A DNA stretch of 64,000 nt, taken from Clytia hemisphaerica. Taxonomy: Eukaryota > Cnidaria > Hydrozoa > Leptothecata > Clytiidae. The stretch covers positions 1,426,001 through 1,490,000 of the forward strand of contig CACVBU010001120.1 in NCBI GenBank assembly GCA_902728285.1, in the 5' to 3' direction. Each line of letters starts with the position of its first letter. Position 1 is the first letter of the stretch. Shown here piece after piece: positions 33,571-46,144 of this stretch. The notes beneath the pieces were generated by a model that was not told where the DNA came from, made no database searches, and saw only the letters and a list, made by a program, of their open reading frames with translations. The position numbers were made by a program, and so were the translations under genes.

Positions 33571-35577
33571 TTTCTCAAGAAACTTTTGAAAAATCTCAAC
33601 CCAAACAAAGCATCCGGTCCAGACAATATCTTCTCTAAATTCCTAAAGGAACTTGGTAATGAAATTGCACCTGGACTAACTTTGGTAATGCAGACATCCA
33701 TACTGCAGTCAATGACTCCAAAGGACTGGTGTCATGCCTTGGTTGCCCCAGTCTTCAAACCAGGAAAAACAGACCGAGCCAAAGCTGAAAACTACAGGCC
33801 AATAAGCCTAACATCAGTATCATGCAAGATATTCGAGCATATTCTTCACAGTAATATCATCTCCCACCTTGATAAAAACAACATACTAACTGATACATAA
33901 CATGGCTTTCGGAAAAATCGTTCATGTGAATCTCAGCTTTTACTCACCATTAATGACCTTACATAATCGCTTAATGAGGGAAAGTCAAATCGATTCCATC
34001 TTGCTTGATTTTTCAAAAGCATTTGACAAGGTAGACCATGACAAACTGTGCATTAAGCTCGATCACTACGGAATAAGAGGTAATACTCTCTCCTGGATTA
34101 GAAATTACCTTGCAAACCGAACGCAAACTGTACTTGTTAACAGCATGCGTTCAGACAAAGTCATGGTATTATCTGGTGTTCCCCTAGAGACAGTATTGGG
34201 ACCACTTCTATTTCTAGTATACATAAACGATCTACCATTGTGTGCGAACTCTCAAATTCGTCTTTTTGCGGGTGATGCTCTATTATACAGAAAAATTGAA
34301 TCAGTCAATGACGCTTATCAACTTCAACATGATCTAAATAATCTGATTGAGTGGGAAAGGCATTGGTCCATGGAATTCAATCCAGACAAATGCAAGGTCC
34401 TCAGAGTCACCAATAAGCCCAAAATCATCCTATCTGACTATTCCATGCATAACCAGATCCTTGAGCATGTTTACTCAGCTAAACAACTCGGCGTATTTAT
34501 ACACAAAAAGTTATCTTGGAATACCCATGTCAACTACACCTTGAAAAAAGCCAACCAAATCAGATGCTTCCTCCAGTGTAAACTGCGTACATGTAACCAA
34601 GTAATCAAGCTCCAAGCTTATCGTACCTATGTGAGGCTATTTTTGAATACGCATCAGTTGTCTGGGATCCTCATACTTCAGCAAACATATACCAATTAGA
34701 AATGGTCAAACGCAAGGCATCCAGATTTATATGTAATGATTGGAGATATTCCAGTAGTCCAACCACCATGATTCGTAATCTTAACCTTAAGATCCTCCAG
34801 CAAAGACAGCTTGAAACTAAACTGAACTACATGCATAAGATTCTACACGGTCGAATTGCTTGTTTATCTTCTCTTGTATGTCGTGCTCGTACCGCTAACT
34901 TAAAAATTATACCAATAAATGCACGAATCCAGTCGTATGAATACAGCTATGTCCCCTCAACAATTAGGCTGTGGAATGCCTTACCAACCCATATCGTCAA
35001 TGAAGAAGACCCTGATAAATTTAGCCTTAGCATTTCAAACTACGAATTTTAACTTGTGGAATTTTTTATTTTTTATTTCTTTTTGATTTTTACTTTTTTC
35101 TATCCTGAGCTAGTCCTTTTTGTCTCATGCGATTTTACTCTTTGTGTCTTGTCCCCATGCTTTGTCTTCTGTTTGAACAATTTTTGCGCCGTGTTTTCTT
35201 TTTTACTTAGCACTGCTGGCCTCATCACCTTTGTGGAATCATCGACATGGTTAATTTTAATATTTCAACTTAATATTTTTATCTTACATTTTGATATGAA
35301 AATATTTATTTTAATAGTTTTTAATTTCCAAATTACAAATAATAATTCCTACAATTTTTCTACTTAGCTTAGCATGTCATCGTCTCGTCCCAGCTCACTC
35401 TTACACTTTGACATTTTGAGTCTACACCTACTGTTGTGCTTTCCACATTTTCAGCAGTGTCTTAGAACATCTTGTGCTAATGTTTTTAACTTTTTATTTT
35501 ATTTTATCCTTTATGTTTAAAATCACGAAAATGTACGTAGTGTATTATGTGATAATTCAATAGAACTAGAACTAAAA
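33571..35577 (+). pseudogene. Second jockey/CR1-like LINE, 5'-truncated, inserted in the first
   Basis: The sequence reads NKASGPDNIFSKF, then NYRPISLTSVSCKIFEHIL, HGFRKNRSCESQL, LLDFSKAFDKVDHDKL and WIRNYLANRTQTVL. After these come VNYTLKKANQIRC, FEYASVVWDPHT, SRFICNDWRY and VPSTIRLWNALP. It is dead: an in-frame TAA at 33898, a shift near 33985 and a shift back near 34640. The GVPQGS box is changed to GVPLET and the catalytic ADD to AGD. It begins within the reverse transcriptase domain, so it is 5'-truncated. It ends near TAGAACTAGAACTAAAA at 35560-35577 after an AT-rich tail. The hydrophobic frame at 35056-35367 belongs to this tail. Confidence 0.88.
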
Positions 35578-36043
35578 CGCATCTAGAATATGCACAATCA
35601 GTGTGGCAGCTGAAATTTACGCCGTGGCATTAATCTGATTGAAGCGGTCCAAAGAACAAGACTGATTTTGCAGTATTGTAATCTCCACTATGAGAAACAA
35701 CTCACGACAAGCTAGTTAAAAGAACTCGTCAGGTCAGATTTCACGATCACGAATCTGTTCCAAACTTTGCTGCTGATGGTTTTCGAGGAGCGCAAACAAA
35801 GTCATTCTACTATAGAACAATCCCTACATGGAATGCATTGCCACGATTTGTCATCGAGTCAACCTCCATTAAATCAATTTATTAAGTTATTTTCTTGGGA
35901 ACTTGAGCTTGATTAAGGTAATTCTCATCCTTGTTGTTACAAATACATGCTGTAGATGACTGATGTTGTTTTTTCTGAAAGCTTGATTTTCTAGTGTGAC
36001 TGTTAGACTAAGACTCCTTCTTGCCCATAGTTACAGCGGTTTG

Positions 36044-36135
36044 TGCAAAAAAAAAAAACATAGAAAATTTTCCAAATCCCCAATTTCAATTAAACCAATA
36101 AAAAATTAAATTTTTCTATGTTTCATTTTTGCACC
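36044..36135. repeat. Short inverted repeat around ACATAGAAAATTT
   Basis: GCAAAAAAAAAAAACATAG and CTATGTTTCATTTTTGC face each other across about 50 AT-rich bases. It could be a tiny MITE or chance in A-rich sequence. Confidence 0.4.
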
Positions 36136-37262
36136 AATTCTTCAAAATAAAAATATTTTAAATCAGGTCATTTTTCATGCCCTTTAAAGCGTCTGGTAAT
36201 CGGACGCTACCCCTCTTGAAATTACTAAAATACTGGTAAAAAGAGCCTTTTTAGTAAAAAACACTGGAAAAAGTGCTCTTTTTGACCACCAGCGGACACT
36301 GCTTTGCCTTTCTAAAATATGGCCTGTAAATATTCTAAGTTCTTTATTTATTCAATGGGTTTTTATGGCACTTTGTTGATAATCTAACTCTTGCATCCCG
36401 TTTTCTTCAGAGAATCGAAGATGAGAAATAGTCTACAACGTATAAATAGTCTAACAGATCAAAACAAATAAAAAAGTTGTTATGATTTTTATTCCTATTT
36501 TCGACAACTATTGCCGAAAACGGCAATTTTTTCAACCATAACATGCTGAATCAGCAGAAAAGTAAAATCTAAAAAAAGTAAATAAATGAAAATTGCCGTT
36601 TTCAGCAATTTTTGAAAGAAAAGTTGATCTCATTATTGAACACGTGGTTTTCGACACCCTTGCAATTAGTAGGTCCACTTTGCCTCGTTTATTTTAGTTT
36701 TCAATTGGTTTCTGTCAGAATGCAGACTAGCAAAATCAAGTCATAATGTAAAAAAGCATACAACAGGAGTTCTGTTTTCTCTTTCAGGCTGTGTTTTGGC
36801 ATTGATGCATTTACATTTCATTTGAGAACTTTTCATGTTATTGAGCAATGAAAAATTGAAAAATCACTTTTAAAGATCCGAAAAACCTTTTCCTCAAAAT
36901 ATTTTTTTTGGCAATAGTTCAGAATAGTTGCAGAAAAGAGCAAAAATTGCCGTTTTTATCTGAAACACCTAATTGATAATGGCAAATTAGCTCCCGGCAT
37001 TGAACTTTAAACCTTACAGGATAGTGTATATCCAGCTGCTTTCTTAGAGTTTAGTGTTGTTTACCTCTACATTGATGGATCCATTTTCACCGGTAGGGTT
37101 GGGAGCTTCCTCTACATATATGTCAGTTCCATATATTTCTTTTGCAGAGACAGGAATAATACACTCAAATAAATCTTAGTCAGTTAAAACATACAAGGGA
37201 AGTGAGTAAAGATAGAAAAAAAAAGTGGAATCATATCCTGGAGGTTTGTACCTTACGCTTAC

Positions 37263-37469
37263 CTACTACCGTGAGATCGGTTAACTTGCATCAGTGGAGG
37301 CTAATATGCATAGCCCTCAAATGAATGACCTGGCTGGTCATTAAAATACAAAGTTAAATCAAAACGAAAATGGTAGCGTAGAGCTGCGAGCGGAGCTGCG
37401 CGCTGCGTACTGTGAGATCAAGTAACTTGATCAGTGAAGGCTAACATGCTAGCTCTCAAATGACTGACC
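37263..37469. repeat. Imperfect direct repeat pair
   Basis: GTGAGATCGGTTAACTTGCA...GAATGACC (37271-37330) and GTGAGATCAAGTAACTTGAT...GACTGACC (37412-37469) are about three quarters identical. They flank a GC-rich patch with GAGCTGCGAGCGGAGCTGCG. Confidence 0.6.
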
Positions 37470-38286
37470 AATTTAAACAACAAAATTTCAAAACACTTTA
37501 TAAACTACTGTCATTGTCAACTGCTCTAACTTGGGACTATTACACAAGTGTTACGTGTATGCCAAATTGCATATTACGAACAACCTTTAAATTGCAGAGT
37601 ACAGGCGAAAAAAAAATTGAAATTCAAAATGGCGGCCAAGCCTACGCCGATAACTATCAAAAATCTTCATTTTTCAATCAGCTATTGCAGCTCAATAAAT
37701 CAATGAAATAATTTGAAATAAAAAGTAAACAAACTTTGAACCTTTCATGAATCCAAATACAGAAAAGTATTCATCTAAAGTGAAGATTACATTTCAAAAT
37801 AAAACGATTTCCAAACCAACCTAAAGTCAGTGTCTGCCAACTAAAAATTTCTCTGCAGGGTCAATGGCAAGGAGTTACGACTTCAGACTTTAGATTCCAA
37901 TTCTTGTATATGCTGCAATGCCAAATGATCTGTATTACAAATACTTCCAAATGGGTCCATAAGTTAAGAAATGAAATTATCATCTAGCACAGGGGTTTTG
38001 TTTTTAAGATTAAACTTCAAAATAAAATTGTTAATGAACTTGTTACTTAAAATATCACTTACTTACATAATTTATTTATGAAATAACACCCCTTTCTTAA
38101 AATAAATGGGCGTCTTTTATGAATTTATGTTTGCCGCAAGAAGGGAGAAAAATTAAATTTGACCCCCGTTCTTTTCTCTTATTTTCTAAAATACATCTTT
38201 TAAAATTCACAAGGTTAAAAAATACATTACTATGAAGTTTCATGCTTATCACAATCATCAGATGTGTAAAAACATTTAAAAAAAAC

Positions 38287-38837
38287 CGGCAGGTACAAAA
38301 TGCATAAAACATAATGCATATTGCATAATGCATAATAGTATTGTGTAATTTACAAAACGATTTTATATTTTCTAAAACTCTCCTTTGTAGAGGCTAAAAC
38401 CGTGAAACCCTGATGCTTTGTAAGAGGGAAAACCCGTTGAAATTTGTTAGAAATTGTTCGAAAAGATCTCCGAGAAAACCCAGAATAAAGATCTTGCTAT
38501 AAAATTTACGTTTTCGAGTTTTCGCTTTCGAAAAGTAATATACGGAGGAGATATTTTCGTGTTTTTTCTACACTATACTACATTCTGTAAAATACAACTA
38601 TGAAAATCAAAATGGCGACAAGCATTTTCAGTGGATCATGGATTTTCTTCATCATCTAAAATACAGATTTACAGCTTTCTACCACCCTTTATTTTCTGGT
38701 AGAAAATTGTATATTTGTTTTGTTGAAAGTAACATCTTTCAAATTCTCCTTATTGTAGACTCTAAAATTGACATTTTTCAAATATTATGCATTATGCATT
38801 ATGCAATATGCATGTTTTATGCATTTTGAACCTGCCG
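38287..38837. mobile_element. TIR element with GCATAATGCAT-rich ends (551 bp)
   Basis: CGGCAGGTACAAAATGCATA at the left pairs with the right end, which reads CGGCAGGTTCAAAATGCATA in reverse. Complementarity goes on through repeated ATGCATAATGCATA for about 60 bases. Both sides carry runs of eight or nine A, so the exact target duplication cannot be read. Non-coding. Confidence 0.75.
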
Positions 38838-38926
38838 AAAAAAAAACCTTCTTATGTACAGATTTGAAGTGTGGAAAAAAATCGTAAAAAATGATTAAAA
38901 GCATAATACCTCTATCATATGGCTAG

Positions 38927-38952
38927 ACATTAGAGATCAAGCTTCCTTGTTG
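38927..38952. repeat. Left copy of a 26-bp direct repeat
   Basis: It starts ACATTAGAGATCAAGC and ends CTTCCTTGTTG, and recurs exactly at 45116-45141, 6.2 kb away. After the left copy comes CGGAACGACCG, whose reverse complement is part of every unit of the tandem array at 40264-43318. Confidence 0.75.
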
Positions 38953-40263
38953 CGGAACGACCGTTTTGAGGGCGCGAAGCGCCCGAATAGGGAGTGTAGC
39001 ATCCTTTCTCTAGATCTGGGCGTGTGGCGTAAAAAATTTGTATATGTTATATGTACGAAAATTTCAAAAAAAATCGTAGGGTGACATATCGACTTTGCTT
39101 CGTGTTGGATGGGATCAATTTTCTGTAGCACTATTAAAAGTATCTGTTTTGTAAAAATATTTATTGCAATAGAATATGATTGATATCAAAAGTATTATAA
39201 AGTAAGACTTTTGATTAAAATTGCAACTTTTGTACAATTAATAGTAAGAGTGTCAAAGCTTTATCTCCTTTGCTTTTTTCCCGCTTGTTCCAGATGTCTG
39301 GGCCCAGTCATTTTTTCTGCGTTTCATTTTCAAAACAACAAAGATGGCCCTGAAAACCAACGAATCTCTTCGGTTTTTGAGGTGCATGCATTAACTTTTG
39401 GACTGATTATAGCCCATTGAAAGGTAAATCTTCAATTTTTTTCACCTTTATAGTTTCAACTACCTTTGGAATGTTACATTAGTACTTTTTCTTTGTGTTG
39501 ACTTTTTTGTATCTGTAAATTGAATTTCCATCTCACAAAACAAAATGTTTTTTTCTCGGCCATGTGTTTCATGACATGGATATCATATGGCCATGTTTTT
39601 TTTCCACAGGCTTATTTTTATTCATATGGGTCGTGTGTTTATTTCATTTTACTCTAACTATAATTATTTTCATCTCTTCTGTCTTCAGCTTCAGGGTTCA
39701 GGTGAAGGAGCTTGATTGATGTGATGGGTGACTTTTAACTACCGATCGGCCGACTGGCTGAATCAGCAGTGTTTCAGAGTTTTGGTGGGTGAACGTGCAC
39801 AACAAAGAAGCAGCATAAAACCAAAATATACATAGCATTATGACTGTATGAACAGATATTATGATTGATGGAGAATAATAAAATGGTCCTGCTGAATATA
39901 AATTGTGCCAGTTCCATGTTATTCCGTGCAATGTTTACGAGACAAAAGAGAAGACTGTACTGGAAAGCTGAATCAAAATGATAATTACTAGTTGCTATTT
40001 TCGTCATTGAAGATTTCTTCAATATTTATTCGATAATGGAATTGTTTTGATTTGGCTTGATTGATTGTTGATTCCATTATCACTTGCTGACTCTCGAGAG
40101 ATTTTTGTTTCACATAACATTGGAGCTTGATCATCATCAATTAGAATAATGCCGATTTATATTTGTACGATAAAGTGATAACAAAAGCATGATTGATGGC
40201 TTTAGCCCACCAAAAGACAATTAAATGATAAAAGTACCTATATGTTACTTTTGATGCTAGCTC
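38953..40263. other. No gene recognised
   Basis: A GGGCGCGAAGCGCCC hairpin lies at about 38970-38984. The rest is AT-rich with only short frames lacking splice sites or domains. Confidence 0.45.
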
Positions 40264-43200
40264 GAATATATTTTCAAACAAGATATCTTTCACAAAAAAG
40301 TGTTTTTACCGGCGAATCAACTTATATTTTCATAAACTCTTTGACATGAGATTGTAGATAAGGCTTGTTATTATTACCGCCTAATAAATAGTAATGGCAT
40401 TACTTTAATATACTTATATATATATATGAATTATAGAAGTTTTTGAATTTTATTCTGCAAAGGCCAAGGCAAGGTTCTTGAAAAAATTAGTTTTGACTGG
40501 TTTGGATTGATTTTATAAATGAAACATTGGGAACATCTTTTTGCCGAACACACAATATCGCAAAAATAGACTCACAAAAAGAAAAAATTTCATCACGCAA
40601 AAAAATCTCACTACTGTAGTCTTGATAAGTTACTGGAAATTATTGCTAGGCTGCTGATTCCTTTTCGCAAAATTGATGCTACATTTGAAGTGAATGATAT
40701 CATAAAGAGGTAGCACATTTTGAGAGATTGTATACTAGGTTCTAATGGCTGAAAAGCTCAAGATCATCTTTCAAACTACGCACTATTTTCTTTTAAATTT
40801 TGAAGGGAAATGTATAATATAATTTTTGAATTGTTGATAAATTTGTCTTTGTAAAATTTTTATAGAGAGCTAAGTAATTGTTTCAAAAACTCTCAAAAAG
40901 ATGGGATAAAAGTCTTTCAATTTATTCAGATAAACTACCAGCCTAAAGCCTAATGTAATATCTTTGTTGTTGGTCATTCAGCCATTGCACAAGAAATAAA
41001 CATGTGTGTTCTTTTTTGTCACTTGCACTATTTTTTATAAGAACCAGTAAATTTTTTTAAAGGTTTGGCTGTCCTTTTTTGCACTTTGAGCCTGAAATTG
41101 TTTTTGAATTGCTCAAAACCCGGCGTATTTAATTTTTGAGCCTCGTATTGTTCTTATAAAATTCTTATAAAAAAGAAAGAGTTGGGTTGGAAAACATTAT
41201 CAATAAAAGTTTGACTTATAAAAATAATTTGTTAGTGTCGATATTTCTTCGCTTTGCGAAAACGGAACGGTCGTTCCGCAACCCCTTTTATGTATAAGAA
41301 TTGCGAAGCGATCCAGGCAAGTCACTCGATTCGCAAGTTGCAAGCAAAATATTTATAGGATCACACACTAGAGAAATTGCAAGTTAAAATAGATTCATAA
41401 TCAATTCGTAAATGTAAACCCCGGCCGCGAAACCCCGACATAACTGCTCAGGTTCAGGAAGATCAAGCCTCTTTACATGAATATATTTTCAAACAAGATA
41501 TCTTTCACAAAAAAGTGTTTTTACCGGCGAATCAACTTATATTTTCATAAACTCTTTGACATGAGATTGTAGATAAGGCTTGTTATTATTACCGCCTAAT
41601 AAATAGTAATGGCATTACTTTAATATACTTATATATATATATGAATTTATAGAAGTTTTTGAATTTTATTCTGCAAAGGCCAAGGCAAGGTTCTTGAAAA
41701 AATTAGTTTTGACTGGTTTGGATTGATTTTATAAATGAAACATTGGGAACATCTTTTTGCCGAACACACAATATCGCAAAAATAGACTCACAAAAAGAAA
41801 AAATTTCATCACGCAAAAAAATTATCATTATCAATAAAAGTTTGACTTATAAAAATAATTTGTTAGTGTCGATATTTCTTCGCTTTGCGAAAACGGAACG
41901 GTCGTTCCGCAACCCCTTTTATGTATAAGAATTGCGAAGCGATCCAGGCAAGTCACTCGATTCGCAAGTTGCAAGCAAAATATTTATAGGATCACACACT
42001 AGAAATTGCAAGTTAAAATAGATTCATAATCAATTCGTAAATGTAAACCCCGGCCGCGAAACCCCGACATAACTGCTCAGGTTCAGGAAGATCAAGCCTC
42101 TTTACATGAATATATTTTCAAACAAGATATCTTTCACAAAAAAGTGTTTTTACCGGCGAATCAACTTATATTTTCATAAACTCTTTGACATGAGATTGTA
42201 GATAAGGCTTGTTATTATTACCGCCTAATAAATAGTAATGGCATTACTTTAATATACTTATATATATATATGAATTATAGAAGTTTTTGAATTTTATTCT
42301 GCAAAGGCCAAGGCAAGGTTCTTGAAAAAAATTAGTTTTGACTGGTTTGGATTGATTTTATAAATGAAACATTGGGAACATCTTTTTGCCGAACACACAA
42401 TATCGCAAAAATAGACTCACAAAAAGAAAAAATTTCATCACGCAAAAAAATCTCACTACTGTAGTCTTGATAAGTTACTGGAAATTATTGCTAGGCTGCT
42501 GATTCCTTTTCGCAAAATTGATGCTACATTTGAAGTGAATGATATCATAAAGAGGTAGCACATTTTGAGAGATTGTATACTAGGTTCTAATGGCTGAAAA
42601 GCTCAAGATCATCTTTCAAACTACGCACTATTTTCTTTTAAATTTTGAAGGGAAATGTATAATATAATTTTTGAATTGTTGATAAATTTGTCTTTGTAAA
42701 ATTTTTATAGAGAGCTAAGTAATTGTTTCAAAAACTCTCAAAAAGATGGGATAAAAGTCTTTCAATTTATTCAGATAAACTACCAGCCTAAAGCCTAATG
42801 TAATATCTTTGTTGTTGGTCATTCAGCCATTGCACAAGAAATAAACATGTGTGTTCTTTTTTGTCACTTGCACTATTTTTTATAAGAACCAGTAAATTTT
42901 TTTAAAGGTTTGGCTGTCCTTTTTTGCACTTTGAGCCTGAAATTGTTTTTGAATTGCTCAAAACCCGGCGTATTTAATTTTTGAGCCTCGTATTGTTCTT
43001 ATAAAATTCTTATAAAAAAGAAAGAGTTGGGTTGGAAAACATTATCAATAAAAGTTTGACTTATAAAAATAATTTGTTAGTGTCGATATTTCTTCGCTTT
43101 GCGAAAACGGAACGGTCGTTCCGCAACCCCTTTTATGTATAAGAATTGCGAAGCGATCCAGGCAAGTCACTCGATTCGCAAGTTGCAAGCAAAATATTTA

Positions 43201-43318
43201 TAGGATCACACACTAGAAATTGCAAGTTAAAATAGATTCATAATCAATTCGTAAATGTAAACCCCGGCCGCGAAACCCCGACATAACTGCTCAGGTTCAG
43301 GAAGATCAAGCCTCTTTA
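40264..43318. repeat. 1.2-kb tandem triplication
   Basis: Three head-to-tail copies begin with GAATATATTTTCAAACAAG at 40264, 41479 and 42108, and end with CAAGCCTCTTTA. Copies 1 and 3 are 1215 and 1211 bp. Copy 2 is 629 bp because about 585 bp are missing between the CACGCAAAAAAAT and TTATCAATAAAAG stretches. Copies differ by single-base indels only, for example in A-runs and in GAGAAATTG against GAAATTG. Each unit holds CGGAACGGTCGTTCCG, a short TA microsatellite and a family C-like foldback (AAGAACCAG...GTTCTTATAAAA). No protein is encoded. Confidence 0.92.
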
Positions 43319-43577
43319 GAGATACACTAAAACACTTCAGGCGTACAAACTTACGACGTTTACTTCAGCGGATTTGAGGAAAATTATATGATCTTTTTCA
43401 TGAATCGTTGTGAAAAGTTCAATAATCATTTGTCCGCCCTGAGTCTTGAGTATTTTTATTTCTTAGTTTTTGTTTTAGACTCGTTTTACTTCCGGTTTCG
43501 AACTCTTTGCGTTCAAAATCGAACGTTCGAGTCTTTCTAATTTTAAATTTCGAACGTTCGAATAAAAATAACATTCG

Positions 43578-43742
43578 ACACCCGTGTGTCATAGACCCGC
43601 TGGAAAACTTGGCAAAAATTTCGTCCCGGGAGGGAAAATACTTCTCTAGCCTCTTCAAAAGGTCTTCCTTGCAAAGAGACCAGAGAATCAAAAAAAGTTA
43701 AACAGGCTTTAAACATCACTCGGTTTATTGAGACAGGGATGT
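43578..43742. mobile_element. TIR element, family A, short copy (165 bp)
   Basis: The left end ACACCCGTGTGTCATAGACC and the right end ATTGAGACAGGGATGT match family A. The flanks CATTCG and GAAATA do not agree, so the target duplication is lost or one end is not original. Confidence 0.65.
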
Positions 43743-45115
43743 GAAATACAGAGGATTTCAAGACTAGAATTTAATAGAAATAAGTTGACTTATGTAGTTT
43801 CAAAATTCAATAACCATATTAATTAGGAATATTGTATCATTGCATCGTAAATTCTGAGAAATTTAACAAAGTTCTCAAATTATATCTAAACTATTAGCGC
43901 TGTAAAATTCTGAGATAAAAATAGAGAAAACCAGATAAAAAACTGAGATATTGAAAGTATTCTTTAACGATTCTACTAAGTAAAACCTCTAAATTTTACT
44001 GACTGTGATTTTTTTCAAAGTTGGGAAACTCTTATCTTAAGTTTGCTGGAGGCAAGTACTTGGCAGTCTTTTACCCTCTTACTCGAGTTGTTGACAAACA
44101 GGAGCAAACTCTTCACATAAAAAGTAAAAAATCTGTGATTTTTTCCTCGGCTGTAGCACAGGAATTTAAAACAGTTAAAATGCATCCATAAACATAATGT
44201 CATGTTTTGTCGTTGTATTTCGACATTTTACAAGCCATTACCATTAATTACCATTACCAACAATAAAATCCTTTATAATACAGTCACATGTCAATGTTCT
44301 ATATCTCTGACCATCGATGCGTATTCATAAACAACAAACAACAACCAAAGATTCCACATCATCGAGGGTCGGCGGTCAAACCAAAATTTCATAAACAACG
44401 ACAAACAAACATTTCTCCTTCCACTGAATAAGGGGAGGAATAAATTCTTCCAGGTTAGCCATATCCAAAAGCACAAAATATTTTTGTTCCCATCAATTCA
44501 AAATATACAAAAAGTCCAGTGCTCACTTCAACATACTACCACCAAGATTCCTCCAAGATTCAATCTAAACCAAAAGGAATGGCTTTCCCACCATATGTAT
44601 ACAGTTCATTTCTTCAGCTTAGATCCTCTTCTTGCAATGAAGCAACAACTCTGTTGAGCCTTGCCTGTCGATGAAAGAATAAAAGTTCCATCTTCTTTCT
44701 ACTCATTCCACAAGTTCAGCTGCTTTCTTCGTTTCTTTTCATCTCTTTTCAAAACAACAATAAATGTTTGTTTGTTGTTTTTAGTCAACATTCGAATTTG
44801 GAAAAGTTCGAAAGCCCTAAGCTCGAGTCAATGCAATGACTTCTTGAAAAATGAGCGCCATTTGAACGCTTCTTGAACGCTTCCAGCCCGCGCTGATTTT
44901 CCTATCTCTTCTTTAGATTTCCTAATTTAAACCTTAAGGAGATAAAAACAAGGCTTATCTAGTAACGGTAACCACGTGTATTATCTCCGTAGCTTTTAAG
45001 AATTGGTATATCTAAACGCACGAGGCGACACTTTTTGAAAAAAACGAATTTAACCATCCGTAATTCCAGGTCTCTCCGCCGCGATTCTAGGTTTGATCTA
45101 AGGAAGGGCGATATT
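43743..45115. other. No gene recognised
   Basis: AT-rich; the small frames on both strands (60-80 codons) have no domain, signal or splice support. Confidence 0.4.
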
Positions 45116-45141
45116 ACATTAGAGATCAAGCTTCCTTGTTG
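45116..45141. repeat. Right copy of the 26-bp direct repeat
   Basis: Identical to 38927-38952, same orientation. Sequence beyond the repeat differs on both sides. Confidence 0.75.
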
Positions 45142-45799
45142 AAATAATTGAAATAAAATGTAAGTTAAAAAGTGTCATAAAACCATGAGAGCAAATTTAT
45201 ATGAGAGATTTGTTGGCAATTTGGGCGACTTTCACAATTACGTCTACCATTTTTAAAGTTGAATGGCGTAAATTCTCCTCCTGTTGGATGGACTGCTCGC
45301 TCTTCACCGTGAGACTTTCACCCACTTTTAGCGCCCTAACGCCCATACGACATGGGTCATCAAGACAAGAGAAGCAATTTCGCGGGAAATTTTCGAAAAA
45401 ACGCGGCAGAAATTTTTAAACAGCATGGTTTGCAAATGGAGAAATGACAGAAAGGAAGTTTTTTTATTAACTATGCAAGCAATCAATAGGTATAAGGAAA
45501 GGACGACAAGGTATAAATTAAACACTAGTACTTTAACCTTTTTTATTCCATTTGATTGCATTCATTTTTAGATATTCTGTAGGACACCCAGGGGGATGCT
45601 GCTCACGCATATCAACGTTTTGATGGATAGACCAAACCCAGATGGTTTTAATGGAACAAGTTCAAACGAAAATCACAATTTAACCAATCGAATGTAATGG
45701 AACAGGATCAGATAATTGCGATTGGATTATTGAACGCAATCAAATTTCAAACTCAATCGAACGTGGCTGATTCCTACCTGGTGCCTGGCCTCCTGGCCC

Positions 45800-46144
45800 A
45801 GGACCCTGCCGACGCACCGGACTTAACGAACCCCGGACACACGAAAGTCCGGTGTAAAATGAGAATTTTTTTACGACCGGATAATCTCTACACCGGACTT
45901 GAGGAAGTCGGATGTCCAGTGTCGGAGAAGGATATTTTTTTCCACCGGACAATCAACACACCGGATATGGCCAGTCCGGTGCATCCGTTGTTTCTTAATT
46001 TTTTGTTTCATAAATGTTCGGCGTCCAAAATTCTCTGTATGTAACATCGGACTGACACCGGACTTATTGCGTCCGGTGTAGCGAAAGGATACTTTTTGCC
46101 ACCGGACAAATACACAGGACAGTCCGGTGTGTCGGCAGGGTCCT
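45800..46144. mobile_element. hAT-like MITE with internal CACCGGACT repeats (345 bp)
   Basis: The left end AGGACCCTGCCGACGCACCG is mirrored by the right end (CGGTGTGTCGGCAGGGTCCT). The flanks CCTGGCCC (45792-45799) and TCTGGCCC (46145-46152) agree at seven of eight bases. ACACCGGAC/GTCCGGTG occurs about ten times in both orientations along the element. It overlaps a frame of 115 codons that is not a gene. Confidence 0.75.

Larger units (their letters stand above)
31690..35920 (+). pseudogene. Jockey/CR1-like LINE reverse transcriptase, split by three insertions
   Basis: Four blocks read in order as one reverse transcriptase. Block 1 (about 31690-31976) has VYFDFANTFDTVPHTRLVKK and GIPQGSVLGSLLFVIYIN. 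Block 2 (32791-32848) has SADDTKIVKIIDS with the catalytic ADD. Block 3 (33250-33570) has LELEKWSRDWFLKFHAN, then NRYQLGGNELEHVFEEKDLG. Block 4 (35578-35920) has HLEYAQSVW, NLIEAVQRTR and YRTIPTWNALP. The blocks are separated by a family E element, a 401-bp TIR element and a second LINE. Several frameshifts and stops make it dead. Its 5' half and endonuclease are not visible. Confidence 0.85.

Noticed and set aside
35056-35367. Hydrophobic 103-codon frame, membrane-protein-like
   Set aside because: It lies in the T-rich 3' tail of the second LINE, so the hydrophobicity comes from TTT-rich codons.
45697-46081. 115-codon frame starting MEQDQIIAIG
   Set aside because: Most of it lies inside a hAT-like MITE with inverted CACCGGACT boxes, and it has no domain.
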